Shown here: piece after piece, positions 1 to 7,695 of the stretch | Layout: each line of letters begins with the position of its first letter | Numbering within the stretch: position 1 is the first letter of the stretch | Source: Leucobacter sp. wl10 | GTDB lineage: Bacteria > Actinomycetota > Actinomycetes > Actinomycetales > Microbacteriaceae | Direction: 5' to 3' | DNA length: 64,000 nt | Assembly: GCF_003569785.1 (NCBI RefSeq) | Contig: NZ_KZ983988.1 | Coordinates: 186,001 to 250,000, forward strand | Translations under genes and position numbers: made by a program | Notes under the pieces: model-generated | The model's input: the letters and a program-made list of their open reading frames with translations, nothing else | The model's database searches: none | What the model was told of the DNA's origin: nothing

Positions 1-30
1 GGGAGCGGGGCCCTTCGCAGACGGAATCGC

Positions 31-831
31 TCAGAGCATCTTGGTGACCTGGTCGAAGCTGAGCTCCACCGGGGTCTCGCGCTCGAAGAGCGACACGAGC
101 ACGGTCAGCTTGCCCGAGGCAGCGTTGATCTCGCTGATCGTGCCGGGCAGGCCCTCGAAGGAGCCCGACTTGATGGTGATGGTCTCGCCGATCTCGAAGT
201 CGATCTCGACGTTGCCCTGCGCGGCGGCGTTGGCCGCCGCCTTACCCTTCGCGGTGGCGGCCGGCTCGAGTTCGACGGTGCTCTTCAGCATCTCGAAGGC
301 CTCGCCCAGGCGCAGCGGCACCGGGTTGTTGGCGTTGCCGACGAAGCCCGTCACGCCGGGGGTGTGGCGCACAACCGACCAGGTGTGCTCGTTGAGGTTC
401 AAGCGCACGAGCACGTAGCCGGGGATGCGCACACGCGTAACCATCTTGCGCTGGCCGTTCTTGACCTCCATGACCTCTTCCATGGGGACCTGGATCTCGT
501 AGATGTCGTCGACCGCGCCCATCGTCTCGCGACGGTTCCACAGGTTCGACTTCACCTTGCGCTCGTAGCCGGCGTAGGTGTGGATCACGAACCACTTGCC
601 CGGACGGCGGCGCAGATCCTTCTTGAACGCCTTGTAGGGATCCTCGGCCTCGGCCTCGTCCTCGGTCTCCTCGTCGACGATCGCGTTGGCGGCCGCAGCG
701 GCCTCCTCGGCGTTGTCGATCTCGAGCGCTTCCTCCACAGCGGCGTCGGCAACCGGGTCGACCGACTGCACCAGCGCGTCGAGCGCCGATTCGAGGTCGG
801 CCTCGGGGGTCTTGCTGTTCTCGCTGGTCAT
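31..831 (-). CDS. nusG: Transcription termination/antitermination protein NusG
   Basis: NusG binds RNA polymerase and links it to Rho or to the ribosome. The 266-residue protein has an acidic, alanine-rich N-terminal extension (about residues 1-75, many E/D/A) of the kind seen in actinobacterial NusG. The NGN domain follows and starts near [16 protein letters not shown] (about 78-190). A C-terminal KOW domain contains [13 protein letters not shown] (about 215-262). An Ala/Lys-rich linker separates the two domains. It lies 51 bp downstream of secE on the same strand, the standard secE-nusG order, and the ribosomal protein genes would follow beyond the left edge. Start is the ATG at 831, preceded by AGGAAAGCAAGAGCAG. 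Confidence 0.97.
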   Translation of the reverse strand: MTSENSKTPEADLESALDALVQSVDPVADAAVEEALEIDNAEEAAAAANAIVDEETEDEAEAEDPYKAFKKDLRRRPGKWFVIHTYAGYERKVKSNLWNRRETMGAVDDIYEIQVPMEEVMEVKNGQRKMVTRVRIPGYVLVRLNLNEHTWSVVRHTPGVTGFVGNANNPVPLRLGEAFEMLKSTVELEPAATAKGKAAANAAAQGNVEIDFEIGETITIKSGSFEGLPGTISEINAASGKLTVLVSLFERETPVELSFDQVTKML

Positions 832-882
832 CTGCTCTTGCTTTCCTTGCTCGGGATTCGGGATCGGGCTCGTCGACCGGGG

Positions 883-1161
883 TCAGCGGAGCGGCGTTCC
901 GAAGATGAAGACGGTGACGAAGCCGAACGCCTGGTCGAGCACCCACACGAGGGCCATCATGATCACCACGAACGCGATCACCACGAGGGTGTAGTTGATG
1001 AGTTCCTTGCGGGTCGGGGTGACCACGTTCTTCAGTTCGGCGATCACCTGCTGCACGAAGAGAATGATCCGGCTGAACCAGTTGCGCTTCGCGGCACGAT
1101 CGGCCTTGGCGCGCTCGACCACGCCGCCGCTCTCCTCAACCTCGCTGCTGCTCACACGCAC
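883..1161 (-). CDS. secE: Preprotein translocase subunit SecE
   Basis: Small essential subunit of the SecYEG protein-conducting channel in the cytoplasmic membrane. The 92-residue protein has a charged N-terminus, the amphipathic stretch ending in VVTPTRKELINYT, then one transmembrane helix (VVIAFVVIMMALVWVLD). This is the usual single-span SecE of Gram-positives. It sits between tRNA-Trp and nusG on the same strand, the common bacterial order. The assigned start is at 1161, with AGGACGTGCGTGT just upstream. Confidence 0.96.
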   Translation of the reverse strand: MRVSSSEVEESGGVVERAKADRAAKRNWFSRIILFVQQVIAELKNVVTPTRKELINYTLVVIAFVVIMMALVWVLDQAFGFVTVFIFGTPLR

Positions 1162-1206
1162 GTCCTTTCAACTCCCCCGCCCGGCGCTCGGGACGCCCAA
1201 CGGGAT

Positions 1207-1282
1207 TGGCAGGGCGGACAGGACTCGAACCTGCAACCTGCGGTTTTGGAGACCGCTGCGCTACCAATTGCGCCACCGCCCT
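1207..1282 (-). tRNA. tRNA-Trp (anticodon CCA)
   Basis: Read on the minus strand, the 5' arm AGGGCGG (1282-1276) pairs with CCGCCCT (1217-1211), giving a perfect 7-bp acceptor stem. The D-loop contains GCGCAATTGGTAGCGC. The anticodon loop is CTCCAAA with anticodon CCA. The T arm carries GGTTCGAGTCC. Discriminator G is at 1210 and an encoded CCA at 1209-1207. The position directly upstream of secE-nusG is where tRNA-Trp is found in many bacteria. Confidence 0.97.
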
Positions 1283-1314
1283 ATGGGATCTCGCGACCTT
1301 CACCGCGCCTTGCG

Positions 1315-1341
1315 GGCATAGGAAATTTTGGTGAAAGTCAA
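1315..1341 (-). promoter_or_regulatory. Candidate promoter of the tRNA-Trp/secE/nusG unit
   Basis: On the minus strand a TTGACT (1341-1336) is followed after 15 bp by TATGCC (1320-1315), about 33 bp before the mature tRNA 5' end. The -35 is close to consensus. The -10 is weak and the spacer is short, so this is a plausible assignment by position and -35 match only. Confidence 0.4.
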
Positions 1342-1448
1342 TCACCTCGGATCACTTTACGCGATCCGGCTGCGAATGTCGAACCAGCCGAACCGCTCGC
1401 GGAGAGATCCGGGCGGCGCGGCGACGGCGCAGCCGATAGGCTTGAGGG

Positions 1449-2651
1449 GTGACCGACATCTCCCGTCTTTCGAAGAAGATCGCCGCCATCGCCGAGTCCG
1501 CGACGCTCAAGGTCGACGCGAAGGCCAAGGCGCTCCAGGCCGAGGGCCGCCCCGTGATCAGCTACGCCGCGGGCGAGCCCGACTTCTCCACCCCCGAGCA
1601 CATCGTCGACGCCGCGCGCGCCGCCCTCGACGACCCCAAGAACTTCCGCTACACCGCGGCCATCGGCCTGCCCGAGCTGCGGGAGGCCATCGCCGCGAAG
1701 ACCGCGCGCGACTCGGGATGGGACGCCCCGGCGAGCCAGGTGATCGTCACGAACGGCGGCAAGCAGGCCGTCTACCAGTCGTTCCAGGTGCTGCTCGATC
1801 CGGGCGACGAGGTGATCGTACCCGCGCCGTTCTGGACCACCTACCCCGAGGCGATCCGGCTCGCCGACGGCGTGCCCGTCGAGGTGTTCGCGGGGTCGGA
1901 TCAGGGCTACAAGGCGACCGTGGAGCAGCTCGAGGCCGCGCGGACGGAGCGCACCAAGGTGCTGCTCTTCGTCTCGCCCTCGAACCCCACGGGCGCCGTC
2001 TACTCGCCCGAGGAGACGCGGGCGATCGGCGAGTGGGCCGAGGCCAACGGCCTCTGGATCGTCGCCGACGAGATCTACCAGAACCTGGTCTACGACGGCG
2101 TGCGGGCCGTCTCGATCGTCGAGGCCGTTCCGGCGCTGCGGGATCGCACGATCCTCGTCAACGGCGTGGCCAAGACCTACGCGATGACCGGTTGGCGCCT
2201 GGGCTGGATGGTCGGCCCGGCCGACGTGATGAAGGGCGCCGCGAACCTGCAGTCGCACCTCTGCTCGAACGTCAACAACATCGCCCAGCGCGCGGCCATC
2301 GCTGCGCTGAACGGCCCGCAGGAGCCGATCGAGCGGATGCGCCTGGCCTTCGACCGCCGCCGCAAGCTCATCGTCGAAGAGCTGAACCGGGTGCCCGGCT
2401 TCGCCTGCCCCACCCCGCAGGGCGCCTTCTACGCCTACGTCGACGTCACCGCGGCGCTCGGCAAGACCTTCCGCGGCGTCACCCCGGCCACCTCGCTCGA
2501 GCTGGCCGACCTCATCCTCTCCGAGGCCGAGGTGGCCGCGGTTCCCGGCGAGGCCTTCGGCCCGAGCGGCTACCTGCGCTTCAGCTACGCGCTCGGCGAC
2601 GAGGCGCTCGTCGAGGGCGTCCGCCGCATCCAGGCCCTGCTCTCGGAGTAA
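1449..2651 (+). CDS. PLP-dependent aminotransferase, class I/II (aspartate aminotransferase type)
   Basis: Probably transfers amino groups between aspartate (or a related amino acid) and 2-oxoglutarate in the cytoplasm. The 400-residue protein shows the fold type I landmarks in order: [11 protein letters not shown] near residue 40, NGGKQAVYQ near 100, [11 protein letters not shown] near 180, [11 protein letters not shown] near 210. The PLP-binding lysine is in [16 protein letters not shown] (Lys242), and SGYLRFSYA lies near the C-terminus. Length and motifs fit subgroup Ib aspartate aminotransferases. The GTG start at 1449 follows GATAGGCTTGAGGG. It is divergent from tRNA-Trp and monocistronic. 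Specificity for aspartate over other substrates is inferred. Confidence 0.92.
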   Translation: MTDISRLSKKIAAIAESATLKVDAKAKALQAEGRPVISYAAGEPDFSTPEHIVDAARAALDDPKNFRYTAAIGLPELREAIAAKTARDSGWDAPASQVIVTNGGKQAVYQSFQVLLDPGDEVIVPAPFWTTYPEAIRLADGVPVEVFAGSDQGYKATVEQLEAARTERTKVLLFVSPSNPTGAVYSPEETRAIGEWAEANGLWIVADEIYQNLVYDGVRAVSIVEAVPALRDRTILVNGVAKTYAMTGWRLGWMVGPADVMKGAANLQSHLCSNVNNIAQRAAIAALNGPQEPIERMRLAFDRRRKLIVEELNRVPGFACPTPQGAFYAYVDVTAALGKTFRGVTPATSLELADLILSEAEVAAVPGEAFGPSGYLRFSYALGDEALVEGVRRIQALLSE

Positions 2652-2787
2652 GCGCCCGAGCGCACGGTCCGGTCGGGCGCACGAGGCCGCCCTCCTCGTC
2701 GGCTCGCGGTGAGGGCTGCGCGATCCCGGCACGCCCGCGAGCCCGCTCGATCCGTCGGGAATACCGCGATTCGGCGCGCGTTAGATT

Positions 2788-2805
2788 TATATGCATACGC
2801 ATATA
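2788..2805. promoter_or_regulatory. Palindromic operator candidate upstream of the flavin/MarR cassette
   Basis: Perfect inverted repeat TATATGC (2788-2794), ATAC spacer, GCATATA (2799-2805), in an AT-rich patch 52 bp before the LLM monooxygenase start. A MarR gene is the second gene of the cassette, so autoregulation through this site is the simplest idea. Size and symmetry suit a MarR dimer. Only symmetry and position support it. Confidence 0.5.
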
Positions 2806-2856
2806 CTTGGACGAGTCGGCGGTCCCCAGCGCACCCGCTGCAGAACGGAGCACACC

Positions 2857-4047
2857 ATGGAATTCGGGATCTTCTCGGTCAGCGACGTGACCCGGGACCC
2901 GGTCAGCGGCGAGACCCCCAGCGAGGCCGAGCGCATCCGGGGCCTCGCGCGCATCGCCGTGCACGCGGAGGAGGCCGGCCTCGACGTCTTCGCGATCGGC
3001 GAGCACCACAACCCGCCCTTCTTCTCCTCGAGCCCCACCACCTTCCTCGCCTACCTCGCGGCGCAGACCAAGACGCTCAAACTCTCCACGAGCACCACGC
3101 TCATCACGACGAACGACCCGGTGCGCATCGCCGAGGAGTACGCGATGCTGCAGCACCTCGCCGGAGGCCGCATGGACCTCATGCTCGGCCGCGGCAACAC
3201 CGCGCCCGTGTACCCCTGGTTCGGCAAGGACATCCGCAGCGCGCTCCCCCTCGCGCTCGAGAACTACAACCTGCTGCACCGTCTGTGGCGCGAGGACGTC
3301 GTCGACTCCGAGGGCAACTTCCGCACCCCGCTGCAGGGCTTCACGAGCACCCCTCGCCCGCTCGACGACGTACCGCCCTTCGTGTGGCACGGCTCGATCC
3401 GCACCCCCGAGATCGCCGAGCAGGCCGCCTACTACGGCGACGGATTCTTCGCGAACCACCTGTTCGCCCCCTCCGAGCACTTCCTGCGCCTCGTGCGCTT
3501 CTACCGCGAGCGCTACGAGCACTACGGGCACGGCGCTGCGAAGCAGGCGATCGTGGGCCTGGGCGGCCAGGCGTTCATCGCGAAGAAGTCGCAGGACGCG
3601 ATCGACCGCTTCCGCCCCTACTTCGACGAGGCGCCCGTCTACGGCCACGGCCCCCGGCTCGAGGACTTCACCGCCCAGACCCCTCTCACGGTCGGCAGCC
3701 CGCAGGAGATCATCGACAAGACCCTCGGATTCCGCGAGACCTTCGGCGACTACCAGCGCCAGATGTTCCTCGTCGACCACGCCGGCCTGCCGCTCCAGAC
3801 GGTGCTCGAACAGCTCGACCTGCTGGGCGAGGAGGTGGTCCCCGTGCTGCGCCGCGAGATGGCGAGGGACCGGGATCCCGAGGTTCCCGCCGCCGCCCCG
3901 ACGCACGCAGAGCTCGTGCGCGCCAAGTACGGCGACGAGCAGCCGCGTCAGCCGCGACCGCGCGCCAACCGCGGTGATAACGTGACGGGCGGATCACCCT
4001 ACCTCGACAGCGCCGGCGGGTCCGGGGCCGCGTTCGGCCTCCGCTGA
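2857..4047 (+). CDS. LLM class flavin-dependent oxidoreductase (luciferase-like monooxygenase)
   Basis: FMN-dependent TIM-barrel oxidoreductase of the bacterial luciferase family; the substrate cannot be read from sequence. The 396-residue product starts MEFGIFSVSDVTRD and has the family signatures AEEAGLDVFAIGEHHNPPF near residue 45, LSTSTTLITTNDPVRIAEEYAMLQHLAGGR near 80-110, and LGRGNTAPVYPWFG. The ATG at 2857 is chosen because AACGGAG lies 7 nt upstream; the longer frame to 2791 would start inside the palindrome at 2788-2805. A MarR regulator and an FMN reductase follow on the same strand. This is a two-component flavin system in which the reductase would supply reduced FMN. The C-terminal 40 residues look low-complexity. 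Confidence 0.9.
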   Translation: MEFGIFSVSDVTRDPVSGETPSEAERIRGLARIAVHAEEAGLDVFAIGEHHNPPFFSSSPTTFLAYLAAQTKTLKLSTSTTLITTNDPVRIAEEYAMLQHLAGGRMDLMLGRGNTAPVYPWFGKDIRSALPLALENYNLLHRLWREDVVDSEGNFRTPLQGFTSTPRPLDDVPPFVWHGSIRTPEIAEQAAYYGDGFFANHLFAPSEHFLRLVRFYRERYEHYGHGAAKQAIVGLGGQAFIAKKSQDAIDRFRPYFDEAPVYGHGPRLEDFTAQTPLTVGSPQEIIDKTLGFRETFGDYQRQMFLVDHAGLPLQTVLEQLDLLGEEVVPVLRREMARDRDPEVPAAAPTHAELVRAKYGDEQPRQPRPRANRGDNVTGGSPYLDSAGGSGAAFGLR

Positions 4048-4077
4048 TCCGCGTCCCTCCCATCGATCGGAGAACCC

Positions 4078-4518
4078 ATGAGCACCGAAAGCGTCGACCT
4101 CAGGCTCGCGAACGAGGCCTGGGAGTCGGTCATGACCGCGCACGCGCGCCTCACGGCCGTGTTCGCAGCCGAGGACATGTGGAGCGAAGCGGGAATGCGC
4201 GAGTACGACGTGCTCTACACGCTCGCGAAGGGCGACGGACCCATGCGCCTCTGCCAGATCCAGGACGGAGTGCTGCTCAGCCAGCCGGCCCTCTCGCGCA
4301 TGATCGACCGCCTCGTGGCGCGCGGCCTGCTGCACCGCGAGACCGACCCCGACGACGGCCGGGCTGTGCGCATCTCACTCACCGAGGAGGGCGTGCGCGT
4401 GCAGCGCGAGACCGGCCGCGCCCACGCCAGGAGCGTCGGGCGCGAGCTCGGTGCCGCGCTCTCGCCGGACGAGATGCGCACCCTGCGCGAGCTCTGCCGC
4501 AAGCTCGCCTCCGCGTAA
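4078..4518 (+). CDS. MarR family transcriptional regulator
   Basis: 146-residue winged-helix regulator. The HTH spans roughly residues 45-105: YDVLYTLAKGDGPMRLCQIQDGVLLSQPALSRMIDRLVARGLLHRE, followed by the wing DPDDGRAVRISLTEEG, both typical of MarR. Helical ends would form the dimer interface. It lies 30 bp after the LLM monooxygenase and about 70 bp before the FMN reductase, all rightward, so it most likely controls this cassette in response to a small aromatic or redox ligand. ATG at 4078 follows CGGAGAACCC. Confidence 0.93.
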   Translation: MSTESVDLRLANEAWESVMTAHARLTAVFAAEDMWSEAGMREYDVLYTLAKGDGPMRLCQIQDGVLLSQPALSRMIDRLVARGLLHRETDPDDGRAVRISLTEEGVRVQRETGRAHARSVGRELGAALSPDEMRTLRELCRKLASA

Positions 4519-4587
4519 CGACCGGCATCGCGTCGCTCGCGTCCATGCATCTCCACCGAATTCCACCAGCTGCCATCTGAGGACCCC

Positions 4588-5274
4588 ATGTTGCAGACCC
4601 CCGATACCCAGCGTCTCGAATCCCGCACGCTCGCCGTGGTGAGCGCCGGCACGAGCGACCCCTCCACCACCTCGATGCTCGCGAGCCGCATCGCGGAGAA
4701 GGCGGCGGCCCTCGCCGAGCAGCGCGGCCTCTCCCTGCGGATCAGGTTCATCGACCTCCGGGCCCTCGCGCAGGACGTCACCACCGCGCTCGTCGCGCAG
4801 CACGTCTCGCCCGCCCTGCAGGAGGCGGGCGACGCGCTGCGCGACGCCGACGCCCTCGTCGTGTCGACGCCCGTCTACAAGGCCGGCCCCAGCGGGCTCT
4901 TCACCTCGTTCTTCCAGGTGCTCGACAACGACCTGCTCATCGGCACGCCCGCGGCGCTCGCCGCGACGGCCGGCAGCGCGCGCCACGCGCTCGTCGTCGA
5001 CGATCAGCTGCGGGGGCTCTTCGCGTATCTGCGCACGGTCACCGTACCGACGTCGCTCTTCGCGGCGCCGGAGGACTGGAACAGTGGCGACCTCGGCAAG
5101 CGCATCGAGCGCGCGGCGACGGAGCTCGTCGCACTCGTGTCGGGCGGCTTCCGCTCGGCCGTCCGCGCCGGAGCCTGGGCCAGCTATCAGCACTCCTACG
5201 GCAGCGCCGGCGGCGCCGAGCTCGGCATCGCCCTCGACACCGACCTCATGCGCCTCGCGACCGGCGGCCGCTGA
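4588..5274 (+). CDS. NADPH-dependent FMN reductase (SsuE/CE1759-like flavodoxin fold)
   Basis: 228-residue flavodoxin-fold reductase that would supply reduced FMN to the LLM monooxygenase encoded two genes upstream. Features: AVVSAGTSDPSTTSMLASRIAEK (phosphate-binding loop, about residues 15-38), then ADALVVSTPVYKAGPSGLFTSFFQVLD (about 90-117), the SsuE/FMN_red core. The family position of LFTSFFQVLD matches the CE1759-type reductases paired with LLM monooxygenases in actinobacteria. The start ATG at 4588 follows TGAGGACCCC. Its last 29 bp overlap the 3' end of the convergent LacI gene. Confidence 0.88.
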   Translation: MLQTPDTQRLESRTLAVVSAGTSDPSTTSMLASRIAEKAAALAEQRGLSLRIRFIDLRALAQDVTTALVAQHVSPALQEAGDALRDADALVVSTPVYKAGPSGLFTSFFQVLDNDLLIGTPAALAATAGSARHALVVDDQLRGLFAYLRTVTVPTSLFAAPEDWNSGDLGKRIERAATELVALVSGGFRSAVRAGAWASYQHSYGSAGGAELGIALDTDLMRLATGGR

Positions 5275-6274
5275 GCCCCGGTGCGCCCTCGCGAAACGTG
5301 GATGCCCGCTCCACGAGCTCGAGTTCGAGCCGATGACGGAGCGGCGGCGGCGGCTCGCCGCGGAGTCTCCGTTTCAGCAGAGCCGTCACGTGATCCGCGG
5401 AGGCGTGGACGTCGAGACGCATAGCGGTAACGGGTACGCGGGAGAGCTCGGCCACCGAACCATCCATCATGCAGGCGACGAGCAGGTCGGTCGGCACCTG
5501 GCCGCCTGCGGTCTGGACGGCCTCGATGGCGCCGACGGCGAACACTCCTGACGACGTCAGGATCGCGTCGGGTGGCTCGCGGAGCTTGAGGAGCGATTCG
5601 GCGGCCGCGCGCCCTCCGGCCCGAGCGCTCTCCGGATCGAGTTCCCGGATCAAGGGCGCCAGCCCCTGGCGCCTCATCTCCTGCAGATACAGCCCGGCGA
5701 TCGACGTCATGTACATGTTGGGCGTCGAGCCCACGATCAGCGCCGGGCGTCTGGCCCCCCGATCCGAGAGGTGGCGGAGCATGCTCTGCGTCGAGGCCGC
5801 GTAGTCGGGCCCGACCCACCACGGAAACGCCCCCTCTCCCGGATCCGGATCGTAGCTGACAGTCGGGATCCCGCGCCGCACGAGAGCTCGGAGCACCTCG
5901 TCCTGGCGGTTCGGGTGCAGGAGCACGAATGCGTCCAGCCTGCCGACCTGATCACCGATGTCGTCGAGCGTGAGGAACGACGATACCGAGAAGCCGGCCC
6001 CGAGAAGCGCGACCATGACCGCGCCGGAGAGCGCCGCGAAAGAGGCCGTCCCCGATGCGAAGCCGGGAACGGCCTCCGGCGGCCTGAGCAGCAGCCCCAC
6101 AGAGTGATGCTCAGCGCGTGCGTCGGCTACGAAGCCGAGGTCGAAGGCCGCTTTGAACACCGCCGCCTTCGTACGAGCGGAAACCGGGCGGCGACCGCTG
6201 AAGGCGTGCGACGCCGTGGTGAGCGAGACTCCGGCACGGACGGCCACGTCTTGCAGACGAGGCCTAGATTCCAC
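5246..6274 (-). CDS. LacI family transcriptional regulator
   Basis: 342-residue repressor. The N-terminal LacI HTH is RLQDVAVRAGVSLTTASHAFSGRRPVSARTKAAVFKAAFDLGF in outline (about residues 5-47). The hinge region diverges from the usual consensus. A periplasmic-binding-type sensor domain follows (GFSVSSFLTLDDIGDQV, DAFVLLHPNRQDEV, RRPALIVGSTPNMYMTSIAG, PPDAILTSSGVFAVGAIEA). I choose GTG 6274 because GAGGAG sits 6 nt upstream; an ATG at 6325 would add 17 residues and overlap the upstream gene. It is the last gene of ggt - transporter - lacI, so it probably controls that unit, with a ligand related to the transported compound. Confidence 0.9.
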   Translation of the reverse strand: MESRPRLQDVAVRAGVSLTTASHAFSGRRPVSARTKAAVFKAAFDLGFVADARAEHHSVGLLLRPPEAVPGFASGTASFAALSGAVMVALLGAGFSVSSFLTLDDIGDQVGRLDAFVLLHPNRQDEVLRALVRRGIPTVSYDPDPGEGAFPWWVGPDYAASTQSMLRHLSDRGARRPALIVGSTPNMYMTSIAGLYLQEMRRQGLAPLIRELDPESARAGGRAAAESLLKLREPPDAILTSSGVFAVGAIEAVQTAGGQVPTDLLVACMMDGSVAELSRVPVTAMRLDVHASADHVTALLKRRLRGEPPPPLRHRLELELVERASTFREGAPGLSGRRSRGA

Positions 6275-6314
6275 GTGCGACTCCTCATGTCTTCCACGAC
6301 GAACGATCCCAATG

Positions 6315-7658
6315 CTACTTCGCATCGATCTCGGCGAGCGTCTCGCGCGACGTCTCCCGCAGTCCCCGCGAGCAGAGTGCCACGATGAGCATCGCCGCAC
6401 CGCCGAAGACCGCCACCGCGAACGGGTTGCCGTCGAACGCGATGAGGAGCGCCGTGGAGACGAACGCCGCAGTGCCCCCGCCGATCGCAGCCCCGATCTG
6501 GTAGGCGGTGGAAACTCCGGTGTACCGGATCCGGGCTGGGAACTGCTCCGCGAGAAACGCCGGAATGGGTCCCTGGGTGAGCGCGGTCGCGAGGCCGACG
6601 ATGGCGAACCCCAGCAGCAGCGCTGCCGCGTTCTTCTCCTGCACGACCGCGAAGAAGAGGAAGAGCGTCCCGGCGCCCGCGAGAGCACCGACGATCATGA
6701 CGGGACGACGGCCCAGTCGATCGGATGCGAGCGCAGCAAGCGGCGCGACGATGAACAGCACGAAGCAGTACAGGAGCTGAGCGAGCAGGGACTGAGTCTG
6801 CTCGAAACCGAACTGGGTGACGTATGACAGCAGGAAGGTGAACCCGACATAGGCGAGCGTGTTGTACCCATAACTCACCCCCATGCTCAGCAGGAGGGCA
6901 CGAGGCCGTACCCGGATCGCCTCGAGGAGCGGAAGCCTCGGGGCGGAGTGCGACCGGGCCCCGGTGTCCGGTTCCATGACCATATAGCGGGCGACGAGCC
7001 CCACGATCACCACGACGCCCCCGATCCAGAACGGGATGCGCCAGCCGAACTCCGCGAGCTCGCCGCCGAAGGCGGCACTGACCGCTGAGAACACGGCGAC
7101 GCCGAGCAGGCTGCCGAGACCGATCCCCATGCTGGTGAAGCTGCCCCACAGCCCGCGCCGGCCTCGGGGAGCCGCCTCGATCCCGTAGAGCGCGGCCCCG
7201 CCCCATTCTCCTCCTGCCGCGAACCCCTGTACCAGGCGCAGCACGACCAGCAGCACGGCGGCCATCGGGCCGAGCGTCTCGAACGTCGGAAGACAGCCGA
7301 TCGCGAAGGTGCACGCACCCATGACGAGAAGCGTGAGAACGAGCATCTTGCGCCGCCCGATCCTGTCTCCGAAGTGGCCTATGACGATCCCGCCGAGCGG
7401 TCTCGCCAGGAAGCCGGTGCCGAACGAGGCGAAGCCGAGCAGAATACCGACCAGCGGGTCTTCGCTCGGGAAGAAGACCGTTCCGAATACAAGCGCCGCC
7501 GCGAGGCCGTAGATGAGGAAGTCGTAGAACTCGAGCGCGGTCCCCACTCCGGAGACCAGGAATATCCTGATCGCCGACGTCGGCCGCGTCGGCTGCGATT
7601 CGGAGGTTTTCTGGGAGGGTGCGGAGGGGATACCGCGCGATGCAGCGGGTGTGTTCAC
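6315..7658 (-). CDS. MFS transporter, metabolite:H+ symporter (MHS) type
   Basis: Twelve-span proton symporter of the MHS group (ProP, KgtP and ShiA relatives), likely importing an organic acid, amino acid or betaine. Seen: GTALEFYDFLIYGLAAALVF at the first helix, then GFLARPLGGIVIGHFGDRIGRRKML (the MHS loop 2-3 motif), LRLVQGFAAGGEWGGAA in helix 4, and ASDRLGRRPVMIVGA after helix 7. It lies between ggt and lacI on the same strand, so it may take up a gamma-glutamyl compound or a product of GGT action. GTG 7658 has AAAGG 6-7 nt upstream. The ATG at 7673 would add five residues but lacks a ribosome-binding site. Confidence 0.9.
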   Translation of the reverse strand: MNTPAASRGIPSAPSQKTSESQPTRPTSAIRIFLVSGVGTALEFYDFLIYGLAAALVFGTVFFPSEDPLVGILLGFASFGTGFLARPLGGIVIGHFGDRIGRRKMLVLTLLVMGACTFAIGCLPTFETLGPMAAVLLVVLRLVQGFAAGGEWGGAALYGIEAAPRGRRGLWGSFTSMGIGLGSLLGVAVFSAVSAAFGGELAEFGWRIPFWIGGVVVIVGLVARYMVMEPDTGARSHSAPRLPLLEAIRVRPRALLLSMGVSYGYNTLAYVGFTFLLSYVTQFGFEQTQSLLAQLLYCFVLFIVAPLAALASDRLGRRPVMIVGALAGAGTLFLFFAVVQEKNAAALLLGFAIVGLATALTQGPIPAFLAEQFPARIRYTGVSTAYQIGAAIGGGTAAFVSTALLIAFDGNPFAVAVFGGAAMLIVALCSRGLRETSRETLAEIDAK

Positions 7659-7695
7659 AAAAGGACCTTTCATCGTCGAAGGGCGGATGGGCGGA

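Noticed and set aside
2791-2856. Longer N-terminus for the LLM monooxygenase (MHTHILGRVGGPQR)
   Set aside because: It lies inside the operator palindrome, has no ribosome-binding site, and the family begins at MEFGIF.
6275-6325. ATG start of LacI at 6325
   Set aside because: Overlaps the upstream gene and lacks a ribosome-binding site; GTG 6274 has GAGGAG at ideal spacing.
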